DNA of 10,644 nt from Caldifarciminota bacterium (GTDB lineage Bacteria > Hydrothermota > Hydrothermia > B15-G9 > WFZT01), in assembly GCA_026986655.1 (NCBI GenBank), contig JALSOD010000177.1, forward strand, positions 1 through 10,644, read 5' to 3'. Position 1 is the stretch's first letter; each line of letters opens with the position of its first letter. Below the pieces are notes generated by a model. It searched no databases. It saw nothing but the letters and a program-made list of their open reading frames with translations, and had not been told where the DNA came from. The translations under genes and the position numbers were made by a program. Below are positions 1 to 6,579 of the stretch, piece after piece.

Positions 1-1151
1 AGCAGGAAGAAGTTGAAAATATTGAAAAAGTAAGAGAATTTTTAGAATTCCAGCTTCAAGAGATAGAAGAACTATCCCCTGAGATGGGAGAGGATGAGAA
101 ACTTGAGGAGCAGATAAAGGTTTTGAGCAACCTCGAGACCCTTCGTACCGGTATCCTTGAATCCCTCAATCTACTCTACGATGAGGATGAATCAATCTAC
201 TCCAAACTCGTAAGGCTCAGTAGTACTCTTGGTGAACTCATTCGGATCGATGACAGGTTGAAAGGAGATGCAGAATTAATTGATGAATTACTTATAAAGA
301 TTGAGGAGTTGTGGAGGAATTTACTTGATTATTCTAAAAATCTCGATTCTGATCCCGGACAGTTAGACAGGCTGATGGAGAGATTATCGAGGATAAACAG
401 ACTGAAAGAGAAGTATAAAACAGACATAAAGGGCTTGATAGAACTCGCAGAGGAAACTAAAAACAAGTTGTCAAAGCTTGAAATCAGGGATGAACTCCTG
501 GAAAAACTCACCTTCCAGGTCAAGGAGAAAGAAAGAGATGTAAAGGAAATTGCAGATAAACTATCCCGGATGCGAAAGTTGGCCGCGCAAGAGTTTGAAA
601 AACTTGTCATGGAACAACTTCAGGACCTCGGAATGAGAGGCGCCAGATTTGTCGTTCACTTTGATGTGAAAGAATTGGATTCAACCGGGAAGGATTACGT
701 GGAGTTTCTAATTTCTACAAATTCAGGTGAGGAGCCTAAACCTTTGAGAAAAATTGTCTCCGGAGGGGAACTTTCCAGGATAATGCTGGCACTAAAGACT
801 GTCCTCTCAGAAGTTGACAACATCCCGACTTTAATCTTTGATGAAATAGACGTTGGTATAGGTGGCAGAATTGCTGAGGCTGTCGGGAAAAAGCTCCAGG
901 GAGTATCCACGAATAGGCAGATTATAGCAATCACACATCTTCCCCAGATTGCCGTTTACGGTGATCGCCATTTTATTGTGGAGAAATTAGGTGAGGGGGA
1001 ATCTGTAGAGACCCGCATTAGAGAGCTGGAAGAGGAGGAACGTGTGGGTGAAATTGCCAGGATGCTGGCCGGGGAGAAGATTACGGAGAGTTCTCTTTTA
1101 CATGCCAGGGAGTTGCTTCGAGCGGCCGGAAAATTGAAAAATTCAAGTTAG
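1..1151 (+). CDS. recN: DNA repair protein RecN, C-terminal part (5' end outside window)
   Basis: This is the C-terminal 382 residues of RecN, an SMC-like ATPase that acts early in double-strand-break repair with RecA. The reading frame is open from base 3, so the ATG at 84 is internal and not a start. RecN is usually about 550 residues, so the N-terminal ATPase half with Walker A is missing only because the window cuts it. The first part (about bases 3-600) is charged and heptad-rich, fitting the coiled-coil arm. The ABC signature, with SGGELSR, lies at about 753-785. Walker B and D-loop (LIFDEIDVGIGG) lie at 831-866, and the H-loop ITHLPQIA at about 930. The TAG stop is at 1149-1151. A promoter for the downstream tRNAs overlaps the last codons. 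I see no internal damage. Identification is very secure. Confidence 0.96.
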   Translation, partial: QEEVENIEKVREFLEFQLQEIEELSPEMGEDEKLEEQIKVLSNLETLRTGILESLNLLYDEDESIYSKLVRLSSTLGELIRIDDRLKGDAELIDELLIKIEELWRNLLDYSKNLDSDPGQLDRLMERLSRINRLKEKYKTDIKGLIELAEETKNKLSKLEIRDELLEKLTFQVKEKERDVKEIADKLSRMRKLAAQEFEKLVMEQLQDLGMRGARFVVHFDVKELDSTGKDYVEFLISTNSGEEPKPLRKIVSGGELSRIMLALKTVLSEVDNIPTLIFDEIDVGIGGRIAEAVGKKLQGVSTNRQIIAITHLPQIAVYGDRHFIVEKLGEGESVETRIRELEEEERVGEIARMLAGEKITESSLLHARELLRAAGKLKNSS

Positions 1152-1162
1152 CAAGGTATAAT
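1134..1162 (+). promoter_or_regulatory. Sigma70-type promoter for the tRNA-Ser/tRNA-Ala unit
   Basis: TTGAAA at 1134-1139 (5 of 6 to the -35 consensus) and a perfect TATAAT at 1157-1162 are separated by exactly 17 bp. Transcription would start near 1169-1171, a few bases before the mature 5' end of tRNA-Ser at 1174. The -35 box lies inside the last recN codons. The position directly before a stable RNA gene makes this the most convincing promoter in the window. It may also drive the DUF1015 gene, since no terminator is visible between. Confidence 0.8.
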
Positions 1163-1173
1163 TCAAGACCGCT

Positions 1174-1271
<98 letters not shown>

Positions 1272-1275
1272 TCCT

Positions 1276-1348
1276 GGGGCCGTAGCTCAGTTGGGAGAGC
1301 GCAGGAATCGCACTCCTGAGGTCGGGGGTTCAAATCCCCCCGGCTCCA
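1276..1348 (+). tRNA. tRNA-Ala (anticodon CGC), CCA not encoded
   Basis: The acceptor stem GGGGCCG (1276-1282) pairs with CGGCTCC (1341-1347) and includes a G3-U70 wobble, the main alanine identity element. The anticodon stem CAGGA/TCCTG encloses ATCGCAC, giving anticodon CGC, which reads GCG. The T arm is GGGGG-TTCAAAT-CCCCC, and the discriminator is A1348. The next bases are CTT, so the CCA tail must be added after transcription. The gene lies 6 nt after tRNA-Ser and is probably on the same transcript. Confidence 0.97.
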
Positions 1349-1356
1349 CTTATTTT

Positions 1357-2526
1357 ATGATGGAGAGATTCATTCCTTTCAAAGGTGTGAGGTTTACCTC
1401 TGAGGCTCAAATCTACAGTATTCCTCCTATTTCTCAGCCCTATGACAAAATAACTCCTCTTATGTATGAAACTTACCTTAAAAATCCTTTCAACATAGCT
1501 CGGATTATCCTTCCAGGTGGATATGAGAACAGGGATTATGGTCTTGCCAAAAAGCTATACAACAAATTTTTATCTCGAGGTGTTCTGAGAGTGGATAATT
1601 CCCCGGGTTTTTACTTTTACCAAGTTGAATTTGAGCTCACTGGTAGAAAATTTAGAAGGAGTCACCTGATAGGCCTTCTAAAGCTTCCAGGGAATGAAGA
1701 CTATGTCCACGCCCATGAGAGAACATTCCCACGAACTGTGGAAGATCGTCTGAATCTCTTGAGATCTACAAGTGTGAATTTTGGCCAGGTTTTCCTGCTT
1801 GTGAATAGATGCAAAGATTTCTTCGAACAACCTGAAAATGAGCCACTCCAAGAGTATAGACTTGATGACAAAATCCACAGATTATGGTTTATTCAGCCAA
1901 CCCCCCGGATTTCCAGATGTTTTGAAGGGGCTGAGTTTGTGATAGCAGATGGCCACCATCGGTTCAAAACAGCCATGATTTTCAGGGATGAGATGAAGGA
2001 GAAAGGCCTTTTAACACCGGCAATCGAGTACCGTATGGTCAGTGTCAGTCACATTGAAGACGGGGGACTTGTAATCTTACCAACCCATAGGGCTGCCCGA
2101 AGGCCGTACACCATTGGCTCTGATTTTTCAAAAGTTGATAGCACTGAAAAATTGAGGAAATTGATGAAGGAGAACGTACATAGTCTGGGGGTGATTACAA
2201 AGGAAGGGATATTCTTTAAAACTTACAACGAGCTCCTTACTGGTGCAGAGTACTTAGAGAAAGTGATCTTTGCCGATTATGATCCCGGGGATATAAACTA
2301 TTTCAGAGAGATTGAGGAGGGGTTCAGATTTTTAAAAAGTGGTGAATATGAAGTCCTTTTCATTCTAAATCCACCAGATATCAAAGATGTCTGGGATTAT
2401 GCAATATCCGGTAAACTCCTGCCCGAGAAATCAACCGATTTCTACCCCAAGGTTCCAACCGGTCTTGTACTCTATGACATGAATCGAAGTTTTTCTGACG
2501 ATCATACAGGCAAAAAATCACATTAA
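1357..2526 (+). CDS. DUF1015 family protein (COG4198-like), function unknown
   Basis: This 389-residue protein matches the DUF1015 family by its conserved blocks. These are an N-terminal IPFKGVRF segment, HAHERTF at about 118-124, the hallmark ADGHHRFKTA at about 198-207, LPTHRA at about 241-246, and a C-terminal LPEKST-DFYPKVPTGLV block at about 355-371. The DGHHR motif resembles that of ParB/SerK-fold proteins. In some bacteria the family sits near serine biosynthesis genes, which suggests a nucleotide-dependent kinase-like role, but no activity is established and no serine genes are visible here. The start is placed at ATG 1357 (or ATG 1360). An open frame continues upstream from 1291, but that part is translated tRNA-Ala. 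No Shine-Dalgarno precedes the start, which follows tRNA-Ala by only 8 nt. The protein appears soluble, with no signal peptide or membrane segment. The family is confident; the role is unknown. Confidence 0.85.
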   Translation: MMERFIPFKGVRFTSEAQIYSIPPISQPYDKITPLMYETYLKNPFNIARIILPGGYENRDYGLAKKLYNKFLSRGVLRVDNSPGFYFYQVEFELTGRKFRRSHLIGLLKLPGNEDYVHAHERTFPRTVEDRLNLLRSTSVNFGQVFLLVNRCKDFFEQPENEPLQEYRLDDKIHRLWFIQPTPRISRCFEGAEFVIADGHHRFKTAMIFRDEMKEKGLLTPAIEYRMVSVSHIEDGGLVILPTHRAARRPYTIGSDFSKVDSTEKLRKLMKENVHSLGVITKEGIFFKTYNELLTGAEYLEKVIFADYDPGDINYFREIEEGFRFLKSGEYEVLFILNPPDIKDVWDYAISGKLLPEKSTDFYPKVPTGLVLYDMNRSFSDDHTGKKSH

Positions 2527-2573
2527 AGAAATCTCTTTCATCTGTTTGTAGAATTTTTTAAGAACAAATATCC

Positions 2574-2601
2574 TTGAATGTTCATAGAATGCGGATTTAT
2601 C
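2574..2601 (+). promoter_or_regulatory. Possible weak promoter before the amidase gene
   Basis: In the AT-rich 83-bp gap after the DUF1015 gene, TTGAAT (2574-2579) and TTTATC (2596-2601) are spaced by 16 bp. The -35 matches 4 of 6 consensus bases and the -10 matches 3 of 6. A start about 7 nt downstream would fall at the amidase ATG (2610), giving a leaderless mRNA. The support is only positional and weak. No terminator hairpin is visible in this gap. Confidence 0.25.
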
Positions 2602-2609
2602 CTTAAAGC

Positions 2610-4619
2610 ATGAGTTATTTGAATGATAAAGTAATAGTGATTGATCCAGGACACGGTGGGGATGCAACGGGAGCAATTGGTCCTACGGGCTTAATGGAAA
2701 AAGATGTTAATCTGAAAGTGGCTTTTTATCTACGTGAAATGCTCAAGCCGACGGGGGCGAAGATTATTCTCACTCGAGACGCAGACTTTGATATTCCACT
2801 CGGTGACAGGGTTAAAATAGCGGAAGAAAACAATGCAGATATCTTTATCTCCATTCATCACAATGCTAATTCAGCCAGGGACACGTCTATTAACAGGACT
2901 GAGATTTACTGCAAGTACGAGTTTTCTTCACCATCATTTGATTTTGCCTACATTTTGATGCGGAAGTTTAAGGAAAAATTCGGGCTCTCTGTTGTGCCGC
3001 CACTTCCTGCTATGTACAGGGTTTTGAAAAACCCCACTCCTGTTTCGGTGTTAGGTGAGGCTTCTTACATAATAAATCCAGAAGAAGAGGCTCGTCTTCG
3101 TACTGAGGAGTATCAGAGGTTGGAAGCTTCCATATACTTTGAAGCTCTTTTGGAGTACGCAGAGCGTGGGTTTCCTCGAGTTGAAAAGTTTGACGTTGAT
3201 AAAAATGGGAACATCCATGCCGTGCTGAAGAGTGATTTTACAGTTGATCTTGACACGGTTGATTTAAATCTTGACGGTGTTTCCCTGGAGTTTGATGTTT
3301 CACGTGAAACTAACATATTGAACGCTGCCCTCCCGGAGAATATATCAAATGGTGAACACAGGCTTTCTCTAAGTTTTAGAAATATTAAGGGGAATATCTC
3401 CCCAAGGGCTGTTAAGACATTCAAGATTCAGAGACCGGTTTCTTCCTTCTCAATAACGACTTTTCCGGAGAAAACGGACGGTCTTGCTCTTGTGACCTTC
3501 TCTTTCTTCGATGCCCTTGGAATTCCTGTTGCAGAAGGAACACGTGTTTATATTAAGCTGAAGGACGGTCGTGTGCTCCACGATGAAAAATATGTGGACA
3601 GGGATGGAAAGTTGAGGGTGGTTGTTGATCTCAAACATCCTGAAATCTACATTTACTCCGACAATTTCGAGGGGCGCGGGATGGTTATTCTCTCAAGGAA
3701 AGATGAAATCGTGGTCACTAAAGTAGTGGATGAGCTGTCTGGAAAACCTGTAGAGGGTGTGCGAGCCGAATTTAAAGACGGGAAGGTAGAATATTCAAAC
3801 TTTGGTGGATTCATCTTCCTGAAAAAGGAACGTCTAAGGAAGCTTCCCTGCAGACTCTCAAAGGAAGGGTACTATGACAGGAAGATTTTAAGTCACAAGG
3901 ATGAAGTACGCATAAAGCCAAAGTTTGGTGGTGTGCTGCTGGATAAAAAGATTATCGTCGATCCCCAGTATGGTGGATTTGATAAAGGATTGATCAAAAA
4001 GCCCTACCATGAATCTTTGATAAATCTTAAATTTGCCTATGATTTAAAGAAAATGCTCGAATTGGGCGGTGCAGAGGTCTTGCTCACTCGATACGATGAT
4101 GAAACCACGATAGATGAGGTCGAGCGGGTAAAATTCATCATGGATGAAGCCCCTGATCTCTTGATTTCTGTTTCCCACCACAATCCATACCTCGTAGATG
4201 ATGGGGGAGCGTTCCATTATTACAGGGATGCTGTGAGTAAAGAACTCGCTGAAAAAGCAGTCAAATACCTTGGAGAGGTCCTTGACCTTGAAAAGGTTAA
4301 ATTCGCCGACTGGTCCTCCTATCTGATGATTCATCCAAAGCCACCGAGAATTTATGTTATTCCCCGCAATATGAAGAAGTTCAATATTGATCACCTGACA
4401 GAGTTAAAAAAGGAAGCACTCGCTGTATTTCTTGCTATACTCGATTTCTTCGGATTCAAAAAATTCCGCATAAGGAAAGGAATTGCCGAAAAAGAAGGTG
4501 AAATTCTAACTGATTATCCAGTCGTTTCAGCGACAGGGATCAGGACCTTTACAGATCAGAACGGATCTTATGTGATAGCTCTCTTTGAAGGGGAAAAGAA
4601 TCCTTTAGAAAATGGATGA
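2610..4619 (+). CDS. N-acetylmuramoyl-L-alanine amidase (Amidase_3) with a second, degenerate amidase domain
   Basis: This 669-residue protein carries two amidase domains separated by beta-type modules. Domain 1 (about 7-185) is a complete Amidase_3 zinc hydrolase, which cleaves the MurNAc-L-Ala bond of peptidoglycan. Its ligands are H14 (DPGHGG), E30 and H83 (SIHHNA), and the catalytic glutamate is E150 (VLGEASYI). Residues about 200-360 look like Ig-type beta segments, and about 367-425 resembles a carboxypeptidase regulatory-like domain. Domain 2 (about 444-612) repeats the amidase fold: DPQYGG replaces DPGHGG, so H becomes Y454; E468 and H523 remain; and the catalytic Glu position is about P585. 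The tail (about 625-660) again looks carboxypeptidase-regulatory-like (TDQNGSYVI). No signal peptide is visible, and an in-frame TAA at 2604-2606 rules out extending the start upstream. The ATG has no clear Shine-Dalgarno. The 3' end overlaps dprA by 8 nt. Amidase identity is firm; export and the role of domain 2 are open. Confidence 0.9.
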   Translation: MSYLNDKVIVIDPGHGGDATGAIGPTGLMEKDVNLKVAFYLREMLKPTGAKIILTRDADFDIPLGDRVKIAEENNADIFISIHHNANSARDTSINRTEIYCKYEFSSPSFDFAYILMRKFKEKFGLSVVPPLPAMYRVLKNPTPVSVLGEASYIINPEEEARLRTEEYQRLEASIYFEALLEYAERGFPRVEKFDVDKNGNIHAVLKSDFTVDLDTVDLNLDGVSLEFDVSRETNILNAALPENISNGEHRLSLSFRNIKGNISPRAVKTFKIQRPVSSFSITTFPEKTDGLALVTFSFFDALGIPVAEGTRVYIKLKDGRVLHDEKYVDRDGKLRVVVDLKHPEIYIYSDNFEGRGMVILSRKDEIVVTKVVDELSGKPVEGVRAEFKDGKVEYSNFGGFIFLKKERLRKLPCRLSKEGYYDRKILSHKDEVRIKPKFGGVLLDKKIIVDPQYGGFDKGLIKKPYHESLINLKFAYDLKKMLELGGAEVLLTRYDDETTIDEVERVKFIMDEAPDLLISVSHHNPYLVDDGGAFHYYRDAVSKELAEKAVKYLGEVLDLEKVKFADWSSYLMIHPKPPRIYVIPRNMKKFNIDHLTELKKEALAVFLAILDFFGFKKFRIRKGIAEKEGEILTDYPVVSATGIRTFTDQNGSYVIALFEGEKNPLENG

Positions 4620-5673
4620 GCTTCTCTGTGCTGTAGCTTTAAGCATGGTAAAGGGGGTGGGACCTGCAAGGTATAGGCTACTTGTTGAAAGGTTTGGTGG
4701 AGCAGCAGGTGTGTTTGTTGCAGATTTTGAGGATTTGAAGTCTGTTGTTTCAGAGAATGTAGCGAAGAACATAAGGGGTTTCGACTTTTCTGTAGCCAAA
4801 AAGGTGATAGATCGCTCAAATGAACTTGGATTTGAGATAGTTACCCTGCAGTCCAATCTCTACCCTGAAAGGTTGAAATATTTCAATTATTCCCCTCCAG
4901 TGTTCTGGCTGAAGGGGAATTTAGGTGTATTGGAGGGAAACACAGTTGGGGTTGTGGGAACACGTCGCCCGGATTCCTACGGAATCCGGGCGACAAAGAA
5001 AATCGTCGAGGCATTATCCGAGAAGAACATAACAATCATCTCAGGAGGTGCGTACGGTATCGATACCGTTGCTCATAAAACTACCCTCGATAATGGCGGA
5101 GAAACAGTTGCAGTTCTCGGATCAGGACTTGATGTGCCATATCCGTGGCAAAATAGGGCACTTTTCGAGAAAATTTCTGAAAGCGGTGCTCTAATATCCG
5201 AGTTCCCACCGGGAACGAAGCCAAACGCTGAAAATTTCCCTAAAAGAAATAGAATTATCAGTGCACTCTCGGATGCCCTTGTGATTATTGAGGCAGGTGA
5301 GACATCAGGTGCTCTCCTGACAGCAAGATGGGCTCTGGAACAGGGAAAAGAAATTTTCTCTCTCCCTGGCCCGTTTGATTCAGAAAAATCCAGAGGAACC
5401 AATCGGTTGATCAAAGAAGGAGCGCGCATTATCACAGATGTCAACGACATACTGGAGGAATTTGGTCTTACTAGGTCTGAAAGGAAGGAGATCCAGCTAA
5501 CATTGAAAGAGCGAGAGATATTCCAACTATTGGAAGGTGACCCTGTACACATTGATCAGCTTGTTTTAAAAACATCAATGGACGTTACAGAGATTCTTAG
5601 TATCCTTCTTGGCCTTGAGTTGAAGGGACTTATTCGACAGATACCCGGTAAATACTTTGTGAGAGAAGTATGA
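4612..5673 (+). CDS. dprA: DNA-processing protein DprA
   Basis: DprA binds incoming single-stranded DNA in the cytoplasm and loads RecA during natural transformation. It is also widespread in bacteria not known to be competent. The 353-residue protein has the full three-part layout. An N-terminal helix-hairpin-helix-like region (about 1-70, with VKGVGPARY) is followed by the Rossmann-like core (about 75-285) with VGTRRPDSYG (115-124), SGGAYGID (144-151), FPKRNRIISALS (209-220) and GETSGALLTA (229-238). A C-terminal winged-helix domain (about 295-353) completes it. The family's usual ISGLS is ISALS here, a mild change. The ATG lies inside the end of the amidase gene (8-nt overlap), suggesting translational coupling; the nearest purine-rich stretch (AAGGGG, 4588-4593) is rather far away. 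The stop overlaps the next ATG (ATGA). Two strong palindromes sit within the conserved core codons. Confidence 0.97.
   Translation: MDELLCAVALSMVKGVGPARYRLLVERFGGAAGVFVADFEDLKSVVSENVAKNIRGFDFSVAKKVIDRSNELGFEIVTLQSNLYPERLKYFNYSPPVFWLKGNLGVLEGNTVGVVGTRRPDSYGIRATKKIVEALSEKNITIISGGAYGIDTVAHKTTLDNGGETVAVLGSGLDVPYPWQNRALFEKISESGALISEFPPGTKPNAENFPKRNRIISALSDALVIIEAGETSGALLTARWALEQGKEIFSLPGPFDSEKSRGTNRLIKEGARIITDVNDILEEFGLTRSERKEIQLTLKEREIFQLLEGDPVHIDQLVLKTSMDVTEILSILLGLELKGLIRQIPGKYFVREV
4964..4994. repeat. Perfect 14-bp inverted repeat with 3-nt loop inside dprA
   Basis: The arm GTCGCCCGGATTCC (4964-4977) is followed by TAC and then its exact reverse complement GGAATCCGGGCGAC (4981-4994). It covers dprA codons 118-128, within the conserved GTRRPDSYG segment. 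The arms contain 9 GC pairs of 14, so the RNA hairpin would be stable. No T-run follows (the next bases are AAAGAAA), so it is not a normal intrinsic terminator. Confidence 0.95.
5054..5069. repeat. 16-bp perfect palindrome inside dprA
   Basis: ACGGTATCGATACCGT is its own reverse complement over all 16 bases, centred on ATCGAT. It covers dprA codons 148-153 (YGIDTV) of the conserved SGGAYGID motif. One such palindrome by chance in a 10-kb window would be only mildly surprising. The notable point is its position 59 bp after the larger inverted repeat. Confidence 0.9.
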
Positions 5674-6575
5674 CCAGAAGTGTTGTTGTAGTCGGATCTG
5701 TTGTTGTTGACGAGATATTCACTCTCAGGGGTGAGCATTATGTGTCCTTCGGTGGAATAACTTATACTCTCGTGGCTCTTGCAAAGCTTCTTCCTCGGTA
5801 TCAGATTCTACCCATTACTTACATCGGTGAGCGAAAAAAGGAAAAATTCATAGATTTTCTAAGTAAGTTTCAAAATATCAATCTGGAAGGGATTAAAATT
5901 TCAAAAAGTTCAAACACAAACACTTTAATGTATGTTGATACAGGATCAAGAATAGAAAGGTTTAAAAAGAGTACGCCGGGTCTCAGTTTTATGGACGTGT
6001 ATCCATTTCTTGACAATGCAGACGCGGTCTATGTTAACTACATCAAGGATGATGACTTTTCTGTGCAGGATCTGAGGTCTCTTTCCAGTTTCTTGCGAAA
6101 GGGAGTAATTTACATTGATATCCATAGTTTGGTCAGGAAGGTGGATAAAAATGGTTTATTCCTTCCCAGGTATTTTCAGGGTTGGCAATCCATTGTCCAA
6201 TATGCTGATTTTGTTCAATTAAACGAGGAGGAAGCCCATTTTTTCACCGGCTTTGAGTTTGAAACCATTGACGATTTGAAAAACCTGGTGGCAATGATTC
6301 TTATGAGTGGCCCCAGAGGTGTCAGTGTCACCCTCGGGGAGAGAGGAGTTCTTGCCGGAGAAAGAGATAAGGGAAAGGTAAGAACAGAGGGAATACCGGC
6401 GGAAAAAGTGGATGCGCGCGATCCAACCGGCTGTGGAGATGTATATGGTGCAGCCGTTCTTAAAGAAATATTGGATGGAGAGGATTTCATCAATGCGGCT
6501 CGTTATGGTGTTAAAGTAGCTTCTATCAAAGCTCAAATGCCACTTGAAGAATTCGTAACCTACCCCATAAACTAA
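5670..6575 (+). CDS. PfkB/ribokinase-family carbohydrate or nucleoside kinase, substrate unknown
   Basis: This 301-residue protein is a PfkB-type kinase that would transfer phosphate from ATP to a sugar, nucleoside or related hydroxyl. The C-terminal family signature is clear: DPTGCGDVYGAA (251-262), where GCGD forms the anion hole and D257 is the predicted catalytic base. The N-terminal glycine pair is present (FGGITYT, 27-33), but the Asn that usually follows in GGxxxN, a substrate contact, is Thr33. The usual substrates (ribose, fructose, adenosine) therefore cannot be assumed. VTLGERGVLAG (220-230) is the typical strand before the nucleotide site. The length is normal. The ATG overlaps the dprA stop (ATGA), with a purine-rich GAGAG 4 nt upstream. 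The M48 gene follows after 4 nt. The fold is secure; the substrate cannot be read from the sequence. Confidence 0.88.
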   Translation: MTRSVVVVGSVVVDEIFTLRGEHYVSFGGITYTLVALAKLLPRYQILPITYIGERKKEKFIDFLSKFQNINLEGIKISKSSNTNTLMYVDTGSRIERFKKSTPGLSFMDVYPFLDNADAVYVNYIKDDDFSVQDLRSLSSFLRKGVIYIDIHSLVRKVDKNGLFLPRYFQGWQSIVQYADFVQLNEEEAHFFTGFEFETIDDLKNLVAMILMSGPRGVSVTLGERGVLAGERDKGKVRTEGIPAEKVDARDPTGCGDVYGAAVLKEILDGEDFINAARYGVKVASIKAQMPLEEFVTYPIN

Positions 6576-6579
6576 AATC

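Noticed and set aside
84..1151. ATG at 84 as the start of recN
   Set aside because: The frame is open to base 3, and the upstream residues (QEEVENIEKVREFLEFQLQE) continue the RecN coiled-coil region, so this Met is internal.
1291..1356. N-terminal extension of the DUF1015 protein beginning inside tRNA-Ala
   Set aside because: The open frame gives MGERRNRTPEVGGSNPPGST, a familiar artefact of translating the tRNA's own T-arm and anticodon region. The family's N-terminal block begins only after ATG 1357/1360.
2527..2609. Small gene, RNA element or terminator in the gap before the amidase
   Set aside because: The stretch is AT-rich with stops in the frames checked, and holds only a weak GAACA/TGTTC inverted repeat. 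Nothing beyond a weak promoter-like pair can be supported.
4964..5000. The dprA hairpin as an intrinsic terminator
   Set aside because: It is followed by A-rich rather than T-rich sequence, lies mid-gene, and has a 3-nt loop. The downstream coding frame is intact and overlaps the next gene.
5073..5552. Long minus-strand open frame opposite dprA (159 codons)
   Set aside because: It is low-complexity Ser/Arg-rich sequence with no recognisable motif and lies wholly opposite a well-conserved gene. The other minus-strand frames in the window are the same kind of shadow.
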